In this document: positions 1 to 5,171 of the stretch, in pieces
How the letters are laid out: every line of letters begins with the position of its first letter
Numbering within the stretch: position 1 is the stretch's first letter
Assembly: GCA_003165615.1 (NCBI GenBank)
Contig: PLWR01000658.1
Coordinates: 1 to 5,171 of the forward strand
Direction of reading: 5' to 3'
DNA: 5,171 nt
Origin: Acidobacteriota bacterium
GTDB lineage: Bacteria > Acidobacteriota > Terriglobia > UBA7540
The notes under the pieces: model-generated
Database searches by the model: none
What the model saw: the letters and a program-made list of their open reading frames with translations, nothing else
What the model was told of the DNA's origin: nothing
Made by a program: the position numbers and the translations under genes

Positions 1-38
1 ACCGGGACGAATTCACCCTGGCCAGTTGGCAGGTTGGA

Positions 39-68
39 TTGACAGCCACGCCCGGAATCTTGTACGCT
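39..68 (+). promoter_or_regulatory. Candidate sigma-70 type promoter for the TPR-like gene
   Basis: A perfect TTGACA -35 hexamer lies at 39-44. The best -10 candidate at a usual distance is TACGCT at 63-68 (18-base spacer), which matches TATAAT at only three positions, so the -10 is weak. Transcription would begin near base 75 and leave a leader of about 57 bases before the ATG at 132. The TTG of this -35 box is also the first codon of an in-frame extension of the downstream reading frame, which argues that the extension is not translated. The call rests on hexamer matching only. Confidence 0.4.
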
Positions 69-113
69 GAACACTTCTGCCCGGACGAGCCAAATGACCT
101 GATCTTAATAATT

Positions 114-120
114 AGGAGAG
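114..120 (+). promoter_or_regulatory. Ribosome binding site of the TPR-like gene
   Basis: AGGAGAG at 114-120 sits in a purine-rich run that continues almost to the ATG at 132. AGGAG itself ends 13 bases before the start, slightly long, but the run offers closer partial matches. It supports the start at 132 over the TTG at 39. A second in-frame ATG at 138 is two codons further on and would change only the first two residues. Confidence 0.6.
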
Positions 121-131
121 AGAGAAAGAAC

Positions 132-1196
132 ATGAAAATGAAATCTGTAATCTTACTGGGGCCGGCACTGCTTCTTTCGAGCGTCCTGTTTGCCCAAGTG
201 CCGAGCGGCCCGGCGACGACGCCCACGCCAACTTTGGCGCCGGGGCCGCTGTCGGATAAGGATGTCCTCTCGGAACTCAAGACGAGCGGGGCTGCCCAGC
301 TTCTCAAAGACCTTACCGCGCGCGGCGTGGATTTTGAAATGAATGCGGATCTCGAGAAAAAATTGCGCAAAGCCAAAGCGACGGACGATGTGATCAAAGC
401 CGTAACCGCCGCCGGCCCGAAGGAAAGGGCGGCTGCCGAAAAAGCGAAGGCCGTGGCAGGTGGCAAGTTGGACCTTTCTCCCGGGGAGAGCGCAGATTTT
501 AAAGCGATAGAAACTGAACTCGACCCGGATCGGGCGATCTCCCTGGCGGAAGCCTTTGTGAAGAAGTATCCCCAGAGCCAGGTCAATAGTTACGTCGAGG
601 CATTTGAAGCAAATGCCTACCAGACGAAGGGCGATGCGGAGAAGCTTGTCGAATATGCCGACAAAAGCGTGGAGCTGAAAAAAGACAACCTGATGAGCCT
701 CCTTCTGCTTGCCTACGCCATCCCCCAACCGCAATACATCAAGAAGCACCAGGCGGAAGAGGAAAAAGAACTTACCAAAGCCGAGGGTTATGCTCAGGAC
801 GCTTTCAAGGCCGTCGATAGTCTCCAGAAACCGGCGGAAGAATCGGACGCGGACTTTGCCAAACGCAAAGCCAATTATAACGCCAGCATCCACGCCGACA
901 TGGGGATGATTCACTTGGAGCGGGCGCAGCTCGGCCTGATGTCTTTGGATCAGGATGAACTGATCAAATCGGAAAAAGAATTCAAGGTGGCGGTTTCCAC
1001 TGCCGATCACCCCGATGCCGCCGATTACTACCGGTTGGGTGATGCCCTTCGGCTGCAAGGCAAGATCGATGACGCCATAGCTGCTTTCACCAAATGCAGT
1101 GATCTCAGCCAGGGTGTGTTGAAACAGTACGCTGTTCAGCAACTCGACCGGCTGAAAAAGGAGAAGGCAAATTCTGCGGCTCCCGCCAAGCCCTAG
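132..1196 (+). CDS. Exported TPR-like protein with an N-terminal GVDF-type helical module
   Basis: This encodes a 354-residue protein of unknown specific function, predicted to be exported and to bind other proteins. Residues 1-21 form a type I signal peptide: MKMK, then a hydrophobic stretch ending in VLFA before Gln22. A Pro/Thr-rich linker (about 22-39) follows. Residues 41-95 form a small helical module with the core RGVDFEMNADLEKKLRKA and a TDDVIKAV end; I recall similar modules in acidobacterial proteins, usually beside TPR or kinase domains. From about 130 to 343 the chain is helical with TPR-like repeats, for example around 134-146 and most clearly at 294-326 (YYRLGDALRLQGKIDDAIAAF). 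The tail is low-complexity Ala/Pro/Lys. The start at 132 is chosen because it begins the signal peptide and follows AGGAGAG. The gene lies 258 bases ahead of rnc, behind a strong stem, so it is probably a separate unit. A scaffold role is inferred from the repeats; no catalytic motif is visible. Confidence 0.85.
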   Translation: MKMKSVILLGPALLLSSVLFAQVPSGPATTPTPTLAPGPLSDKDVLSELKTSGAAQLLKDLTARGVDFEMNADLEKKLRKAKATDDVIKAVTAAGPKERAAAEKAKAVAGGKLDLSPGESADFKAIETELDPDRAISLAEAFVKKYPQSQVNSYVEAFEANAYQTKGDAEKLVEYADKSVELKKDNLMSLLLLAYAIPQPQYIKKHQAEEEKELTKAEGYAQDAFKAVDSLQKPAEESDADFAKRKANYNASIHADMGMIHLERAQLGLMSLDQDELIKSEKEFKVAVSTADHPDAADYYRLGDALRLQGKIDDAIAAFTKCSDLSQGVLKQYAVQQLDRLKKEKANSAAPAKP

Positions 1197-1212
1197 ACCG
1201 AAGGAGGGGCGA

Positions 1213-1252
1213 GCCGCGGTGCGTGGGATTCATTCTTTTCCATCGCCGCGGC
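1213..1252 (+). terminator. Strong stem-loop behind the TPR-like gene, possible weak terminator
   Basis: GCCGCGG (1213-1219) can pair with CCGCGGC (1246-1252). The stem can continue inward through TGGGA (1224-1228) with TTCCA (1238-1242), apart from a small bulge and some G-T pairs, leaving a 9-base loop. It begins 16 bases after the stop codon of the TPR-like gene, the normal place for a terminator. The following sequence has only a poor T-run (ATTTCTT, 1258-1264) that does not abut the stem, so efficient intrinsic termination is doubtful. It could instead protect the 3' end of the message. CCGCGG is a palindrome, which makes chance pairing easier. Confidence 0.3.
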
Positions 1253-1264
1253 ATGGCATTTCTT

Positions 1265-1440
1265 GCCTGCGGATTGCAGGCTCGATTTCCGAGAGGGATC
1301 GAGGCGGGGGACAATGGCTTTGGGAACTCACTTCCATCCCGAGGTCCCGTAAGGGGATGGTGTGAATCCTCTAGGGATCTCGCCACGTGTGACCTGCCGG
1401 ACAGGATGAGAGCGTCGCCTCGCCCACGACGAGAGGAATC
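1265..1440 (+). promoter_or_regulatory. Hairpin-rich non-coding region, candidate rnc 5' leader
   Basis: The gap between the TPR-like gene and rnc holds no convincing gene but several possible stems. (1) GCCTGC 1265-1270 with GCAGGC 1276-1281, 5-base loop. (2) CTCGAT 1281-1286 with ATCGAG 1298-1303, extendable by three inner pairs. (3) TCAC plus CCATCCC (1328-1331, 1334-1340) with GGGATGG plus GTGA (1354-1360, 1362-1365), 11 pairs around a small internal loop. (4) CCTG 1393-1396 with CAGG 1402-1405. (5) CGTCG 1413-1417 with CGACG 1427-1431. I see no good promoter hexamer pair here. E. coli RNase III represses its own operon by cutting a stem in the rnc leader, so stem 3 is a plausible analogue. 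That role is inference; I recognise no known RNA family, and GC-rich sequence folds easily by chance. Confidence 0.35.
1432..1437 (+). promoter_or_regulatory. Probable ribosome binding site of rnc, unusually distant
   Basis: AGAGGA at 1432-1437 is the only purine-rich Shine-Dalgarno-like sequence close to rnc. It ends 17 bases before the ATG at 1455, longer than usual. Its GAGG (1433-1436) could pair with CCTC at 1418-1421, which would hide it. The start is nonetheless supported by the protein, since residues 13-30 already match the beginning of the RNase III fold. Confidence 0.4.
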
Positions 1441-1454
1441 GGCGCCCGAAAAGC

Positions 1455-2168
1455 ATGGCGGAAAACAATCCCGAGCGGTTTCAGAGCACGGTTGGTTACC
1501 AATTTCGCAACCTTCAATTCCTGCTGGAAGCACTTACGCACTCCTCCTTTGCGCAAGAGTCGGCCTCCCGGCCGCGCGACAATGAGCAAATGGAGTTCCT
1601 CGGCGACGCCGTGCTGACTTTTGTGGTCAGCGTGATGCTGGCGGATGCCTTTCCGGATTGGGAGGAAGGCAAGCTGACGCGGTCGCGCGCCCATCTGGTT
1701 GCGGCGCCTCACTTGTATGCCGTGGCCATCCGCTTGAATCTGGGCCAATTTTTGCGTTTGGGGCGGGGGGAGGAGAAAACCGGTGGACGCGAGAAACCCG
1801 CCCTGCTGGTGAATGCGCTGGAAGCGGTGGTGGCAGCGCTTTATCGCGATGGGGGCATCGAGGCGGCTCGCGATTTTATTGCCCTCTTCATCGTGCCCCA
1901 GGATCTGGGAGCAGCGGCCGACGAACTGTTCTCCATCGACTATAAATCGAGCCTTCAGGAGTATTTGCAAGCGGAAAGAACCCCTCCTGCCGAATACCGG
2001 GTGGTTGAGGAATCTGGCCCTGAGCATCAAAAAACCTTTACCGTGGAGGCCCTGGCAGGCGACAATCTTATTGCCCGGGGACTCGGCGGCAACAAGAAGG
2101 CTGCCGAGCAGGAAGCGGCGCGCGTGATTCTGGAAAAGCTGGAGAGGAAGCCCGAAACGCATGGATGA
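1455..2168 (+). CDS. rnc: Ribonuclease III
   Basis: RNase III is a dimeric, Mg-dependent cytoplasmic enzyme that cuts double-stranded RNA. It processes the rRNA precursor and controls some mRNAs. The 237 residues are close to the usual length (E. coli 226). The nuclease domain (about 8-150) has the ALTHSSF motif (26-32), the signature NEQMEFLGDAVL (43-54) and EEGKLTRSRA (70-79). By alignment with E. coli, Glu44, Glu47, Asp51, Glu71 and Glu123 match E38, E41, D45, E65 and E117. The metal-binding D114 position is Asn120 (LLVNALEA). A double-stranded RNA binding domain (about 162-230) runs from DYKSSLQEYLQ to GLGGNKKAAEQEAA. The start at 1455 gives a normal N-terminus, though AGAGGA is far upstream. 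The gene overlaps lepB by 8 bases. A stem in the preceding gap could be a self-cleavage site, as in E. coli. Identity is very secure; the effect of Asn120 is unknown. Confidence 0.96.
   Translation: MAENNPERFQSTVGYQFRNLQFLLEALTHSSFAQESASRPRDNEQMEFLGDAVLTFVVSVMLADAFPDWEEGKLTRSRAHLVAAPHLYAVAIRLNLGQFLRLGRGEEKTGGREKPALLVNALEAVVAALYRDGGIEAARDFIALFIVPQDLGAAADELFSIDYKSSLQEYLQAERTPPAEYRVVEESGPEHQKTFTVEALAGDNLIARGLGGNKKAAEQEAARVILEKLERKPETHG
2141..2148 (+). promoter_or_regulatory. Ribosome binding site of lepB inside the end of rnc
   Basis: GGAGAGGA at 2141-2148 lies within the last codons of rnc and ends 12 bases before the ATG at 2161. It favours 2161 over the in-frame ATG at 2170, for which the spacing would be 21 bases. 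Ribosomes finishing rnc at 2168 could also restart directly on lepB. Confidence 0.55.
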
Positions 2169-2928
2169 AATGATCAAGAAGTCGTCGACGCGCGACACCT
2201 TTGAATCCCTGGTGGTCACTGTCATCCTGGCCATTTTCGGCACTACCTTTGTCCTCCAGGCGTTCAAGATTCCCACCGGTTCGATGGAGAATACGCTTTT
2301 GATCGGCGACCACCTGCTGGTGAATAAATTCATTTTCGCACCGCAGGGTGGAGGAATAACGTACATCTTTCCTTACCGGGATTTGCGCCGGGGGGATGTG
2401 GTCGTGTTCAAGTTCACGCCCACCGACGAACAGACGGAACCCGGCGAGCACTTCGTGAAGCGCGTGATTGGCGTTCCTGGCGACCATATTCGAGTTTTCC
2501 ACCGCCAGGTTTTTGTAAATGGCCAGCCCCAGAATGAACCGTACGTTCGCCATGACCCCGCCTACGTCGATGAGCTCCGCCCCGGCGATGATTTCCCGCC
2601 ACCGGATTCCGAGTATCTATCCGGATCCACTTCCTCCTGGGACGCGGAAATTGCCAGTGCGGTTAAGAATGGTGAACTCATCGTGCCGCCGGGAAAGTAC
2701 TTCGTGATGGGGGACAATCGCGAGCAGAGCTGGGACAGCCGTTTTTGGGGCTTCGTTTCTCGCAGCGTGGTCATTGGCCGCCCTGTCATGATTTACTGGT
2801 CCTTTGAGACCGCTCGCGATGAGTATATTCATAACACTCTCAGCGACCGCATCTCGCAAGTCGTGGACCTGATTATCCACTTCCCGACCAAGACCCGCTG
2901 GCGGCGCACTCTTAACTTAGTACGCTGA
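2161..2928 (+). CDS. lepB: Signal peptidase I
   Basis: Type I signal peptidase removes signal peptides from exported proteins on the periplasmic face of the inner membrane, using a Ser-Lys dyad. The 255-residue protein has one membrane segment (about 17-35) leading into box B, IPTGSMENTLLIGD, with nucleophile Ser41. RRGDVVVFK (76-84) is box C. FVKRVIGVPGD (98-108) holds the general base Lys100. MGDNREQSWDSRFWGFV (183-199) is box E, with Glu188 where Asn or Asp is common. Between boxes D and E lies a Pro/Asp-rich insertion (about 129-172) with FPPPDSEYL, followed by VPPGKYF; I recall similar lids in acidobacterial enzymes. The tail FPTKTRWRRTLNLVR also fits that group. The start at 2161 has GGAGAGGA upstream and overlaps rnc by 8 bases; the stop overlaps the next ATG as TGATG. 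The signal peptide of the first gene in this window would be a substrate. All catalytic motifs are intact. Confidence 0.96.
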   Translation: MDEMIKKSSTRDTFESLVVTVILAIFGTTFVLQAFKIPTGSMENTLLIGDHLLVNKFIFAPQGGGITYIFPYRDLRRGDVVVFKFTPTDEQTEPGEHFVKRVIGVPGDHIRVFHRQVFVNGQPQNEPYVRHDPAYVDELRPGDDFPPPDSEYLSGSTSSWDAEIASAVKNGELIVPPGKYFVMGDNREQSWDSRFWGFVSRSVVIGRPVMIYWSFETARDEYIHNTLSDRISQVVDLIIHFPTKTRWRRTLNLVR

Positions 2929-5171
2929 TGCCTTCCCGCAACCGCCGACGCGTTCGCAATTTTACCATCGCCCTTCTTCTTCTGGGATTGGCGGCGTGGA
3001 TTGTTCCTTCCTACTTCAGCGCCGAACGCTATCGCCGCCGCCTGCAAGCCGGGCTGGAGCGCGCATTACACCGGCCGGTTAAGTTTGGGGCGGTGTCATT
3101 CCGTTTGTTGCCGCGTCCCGGATTCTCCATTGAAGACGTGGAGGTCGACGAGGACTCCGATTTCGGGTCCGAGCCCTTTGCCCGCGTTGACCATATTGAC
3201 TGCGACCTCCGCTGGCACAGCCTCTGGCGCTCCCGCATGGATTTCGCCCACCTGTACCTGGACCATCCCAGCTTTAACGTTGTCTTGAACTCCCGCGGGG
3301 AGTGGAATGTGGGAAAGCTGTTGCTGCAAAGTGGCGTGACCGCTCCCACCGGCGCCGTGACGGGGGGAAAATCCTTGGTGGTGGCGGAGCAATTGAACCT
3401 CGATGTGGATGCAGCGCGCATTAACTTTCAAGTCGGGCCTAACAAGAAAGCTTTTGCTCTTACCAGCGTCCGGGCGCGCTTGCAGGTAAATCCAGCCGAG
3501 CGTCGCATCCAGTTCCAAATCACCGCCAGCCCGTTGCGCTCAGACCTCACGATTCCCACTCCCGGCCCGGTTGAGGCGAGTGGCACCTGGACGCCCGGAG
3601 CTGATTTGCGCGGCCCCATCGAGGCCCGGCTGCGCATGCGGGGTGCCTTGCTTTATGATTGGATTCCCGTCGTCACCGGCAAGAACCCGCAGATTTATGG
3701 CGTGATCGATTCCGACGTTCACCTCTCCGGATCCTTGCCCGATCTTACCGTGGAGGGAGAAACGAATCTCACGCAACTCCAGCGATGGGGAGAACTCCCG
3801 CCGTCTGATCCCATGCCGTGGACGATCCACTTGCGCGGACGGTTGGTGCGTGGACGGGAACGCGTGCAGGTAGAAAATCTCGATGCCTCCTTCGCGGACT
3901 CGCACTTGCACCTTTCGGGTTCGGCGGACAATCTGCAATCTGACCCGCAATTGGACTGCGTCGTGGCGCTGGATCACTCGCGCCTGGAGGATGTGGTGGC
4001 GGTCGTCCGCCGCTTGTGGCCGAACGCCAGTTCCTGGAACTTGAAGGGCCGGATTAATGCCATGCTCGCCATCCAGGGCCCTTGGAAGGCGCGACGGTAT
4101 GGCGGTTTTGTGGGCGCACAACAGGTCAGCCTGGAAACGCCCTCCGGGTCGTTCCCCCTTTCCGAAATCGCCTTGCGCATCAACAATCAAGGGGCGATTC
4201 TCGGTCCGGTGCAAATCACCCTGGCCCCACGCGTGGCCCTTACGGCGCAGGGCACGATTGATCGTACGAGCCAGGGGCCGCAATATGAAGTGCAACTCGC
4301 GGCCAAAGGTGTTCCCTTGCACGACGCCATGTCATTTGGGCGCGGGCTGGGCATTCACGCACTTCAAGGGATCGACGCTACGGGCTCGGTCACTGCCAGC
4401 CTCCACCTGGCGGGGCTCGCGTGGCCGCTGGCGCGCCCAGTGCTGACCGCGCGCGCGGAAATACGTGCCGCGCGTCTGTTGATTCCGGGGCTGACGGAGC
4501 CGCTTAACCTTCCGCGCGCCAGCGTGCAAGTTAACGGCGATCAAATTACCGCGGACCCGGTGGTCGCGGTTCTGGGGACGAGTGTGTTCAACGCCAGGCT
4601 CGCGCATCACGCCGCGCGCGCCAATCCCTGGAAGTTTGACCTGCGCGCCAACAGCTTGGAGCTGGAACAGGGCGCACTTTGGTTTGACGCGCTGGGCCTG
4701 CGCCGGCCGGTGCCGCTGCTGGAACGCCTGCCGGGCCTTTCCTCCTTCGCCGCGCGGCGCGAAGCGGCCTCGCAAATTTTTGCCAGCCTGAATGCCGAAG
4801 GACGCTTTGCCACTCCTGCTCTGAGCTATCGGGGCGTGACCCTGAAGGATTTTGAGGGAACCTTGGTCTTGGCGGGCCGTATCATCCGGATGGATAAAGC
4901 GACGTTCCGCGCCGGTGGCGGCCGCGGCGCCGCGCAAGGCACGGTGGATTTCATGGTCTCTCCTCCCGTGATTTCCGCCGGGGCTTCGCTTGCGGGTGTC
5001 TCTGTGCAGTCCTTGACCTCGCGCCTCGCCGGTCCCGCGCATGACCTGCGTGGTTCGGTGAGCGGGAGAGGAAACTTCCAGACGCGCGGTTTGGCGAGAG
5101 AAGAACTGGCGGAAAACCTGACCGGCCAAATGGAGTTGCATGTGAGGGATATTTCCTTTGGGGATTTCGAT
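2928..5171 (+). CDS. AsmA-family inner-membrane-anchored periplasmic protein (partial, C-terminus beyond window)
   Basis: The frame is open for 748 codons to the window edge, so the C-terminus is missing. A basic start (RNRRRVRN, 4-11) and one hydrophobic segment (12-27) predict an inner-membrane anchor with the body in the periplasm. The rest has the beta-rich, weakly repetitive composition of AsmA proteins: SVSFRLLPRPGFSIEDVEV-like text near 50-70, and repeated strand units at 266-285 (LSGSLPDLTVEG), 380-402 (LAIQGPWKARRYGGFVG) and 492-521 (LHLAGLAWPLARPVL). Near the end, GSVSGRGNFQTRG (709-721) followed by EELAENLTGQMEL matches the conserved C-terminal AsmA region, so perhaps 100-200 residues are missing (estimate). 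AsmA/TamB relatives such as YhdP and TamB form grooves that carry phospholipid between the membranes, or affect outer-membrane protein assembly; which applies here is unknown. No Shine-Dalgarno sequence is visible before the ATG. The start shares one base with the lepB stop (TGATG), so translation is probably coupled. The family call is firm. Confidence 0.85.
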   Translation, partial: MPSRNRRRVRNFTIALLLLGLAAWIVPSYFSAERYRRRLQAGLERALHRPVKFGAVSFRLLPRPGFSIEDVEVDEDSDFGSEPFARVDHIDCDLRWHSLWRSRMDFAHLYLDHPSFNVVLNSRGEWNVGKLLLQSGVTAPTGAVTGGKSLVVAEQLNLDVDAARINFQVGPNKKAFALTSVRARLQVNPAERRIQFQITASPLRSDLTIPTPGPVEASGTWTPGADLRGPIEARLRMRGALLYDWIPVVTGKNPQIYGVIDSDVHLSGSLPDLTVEGETNLTQLQRWGELPPSDPMPWTIHLRGRLVRGRERVQVENLDASFADSHLHLSGSADNLQSDPQLDCVVALDHSRLEDVVAVVRRLWPNASSWNLKGRINAMLAIQGPWKARRYGGFVGAQQVSLETPSGSFPLSEIALRINNQGAILGPVQITLAPRVALTAQGTIDRTSQGPQYEVQLAAKGVPLHDAMSFGRGLGIHALQGIDATGSVTASLHLAGLAWPLARPVLTARAEIRAARLLIPGLTEPLNLPRASVQVNGDQITADPVVAVLGTSVFNARLAHHAARANPWKFDLRANSLELEQGALWFDALGLRRPVPLLERLPGLSSFAARREAASQIFASLNAEGRFATPALSYRGVTLKDFEGTLVLAGRIIRMDKATFRAGGGRGAAQGTVDFMVSPPVISAGASLAGVSVQSLTSRLAGPAHDLRGSVSGRGNFQTRGLAREELAENLTGQMELHVRDISFGDFD

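Noticed and set aside
39..131. TTG start at 39 that would extend the TPR-like protein by 31 residues.
   Set aside because: The TTG is part of the promoter-like TTGACA, has no ribosome binding site, and would put a charged stretch before a clean signal peptide that begins at 132.
153..1142. Long frame of 329 codons on the minus strand opposite the TPR-like gene.
   Set aside because: The plus strand gives a signal peptide and TPR-like repeats with a ribosome binding site. The reverse frame gives Phe/Arg/Gly-rich text without a domain, as expected for the shadow of a Lys/Glu/Ala-rich gene.
1355..1385. T-arm-like GGTGTGAATCC followed by GCCA, suggesting a tRNA.
   Set aside because: The loop is TGTGAAT rather than a normal T-loop, and no acceptor, D or anticodon arm can be built upstream.
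1351..1392. Likeness to the core of a cobalamin riboswitch (GGTGTGAATCC, then CGCCACGTGTGACC).
   Set aside because: Only the box-like words match. The upstream conserved segments and the closing helix are not recognisable, the words overlap the better 1328-1365 stem, and control of rnc by B12 makes little sense. A covariance search with the RF00174 model would settle it; a significant hit would revive the idea.
1223..1585. GTG-started 120-codon frame across the gap and into rnc.
   Set aside because: It overlaps rnc by 131 bases in another frame, its translation is rich in Arg, Ser and Cys with no recognisable domain, and it runs through the hairpin region. rnc is unmistakable, so this is a chance frame.
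3540..5141. Long minus-strand frames (3540-4322 and 4332-5141) opposite the AsmA gene.
   Set aside because: They are Arg/Gln/His/Gly-rich shadows of a GC-rich gene whose plus-strand frame is open for 748 codons and shows AsmA features.
1..5171. Search by eye for CRISPR arrays, insertion sequence ends, att sites, tandem repeats, rRNA and defence genes.
   Set aside because: None seen. The window is housekeeping and envelope genes in one direction with similar base composition throughout; a computed repeat search could still find short repeats missed by eye.

Overview
The window looks like ordinary chromosomal DNA from a GC-rich Gram-negative bacterium, most likely a member of the Acidobacteriota. 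That placement is an inference from remembered family features. The signal peptidase has a Pro/Asp-rich lid followed by a PPGKYF/GDNR block and a C-terminal KTRW...LNLVR tail. The first gene pairs a short GVDFEMN-type helical module with TPR-like repeats. The order rnc-lepB also fits. No rRNA or other taxonomic marker is present to confirm it.

Layout, all on the + strand. Bases 1-131 hold a promoter-like TTGACA and a ribosome binding site for the first gene. Bases 132-1196 encode a 354-residue exported TPR-like protein. Bases 1197-1454 are non-coding and rich in possible hairpins: first a strong stem just behind the TPR gene, which could be a weak terminator, then several stems that could form the leader of the next transcript. 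From 1455 to the window end runs a tightly packed group: rnc (RNase III, 1455-2168), lepB (signal peptidase I, 2161-2928, overlapping rnc by 8 bases) and an AsmA-family envelope protein (2928 onward, overlapping lepB by one base). The AsmA gene is open for 748 codons and is cut by the window edge.

The last three genes overlap, so they are probably one transcript with coupled translation. It combines RNA processing, removal of signal peptides at the inner membrane, and a membrane-anchored periplasmic protein of a family linked to outer-membrane lipid supply. The first gene's product carries a signal peptide and would itself be a substrate for the LepB-type peptidase.

I found no mobile element, CRISPR array, tRNA, rRNA or defence system, and I do not see a clearly new system. 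The points most worth a second look are the structured region ahead of rnc, a possible RNase III autoregulation site, and an Asn in RNase III where the E. coli enzyme has a metal-binding Asp.
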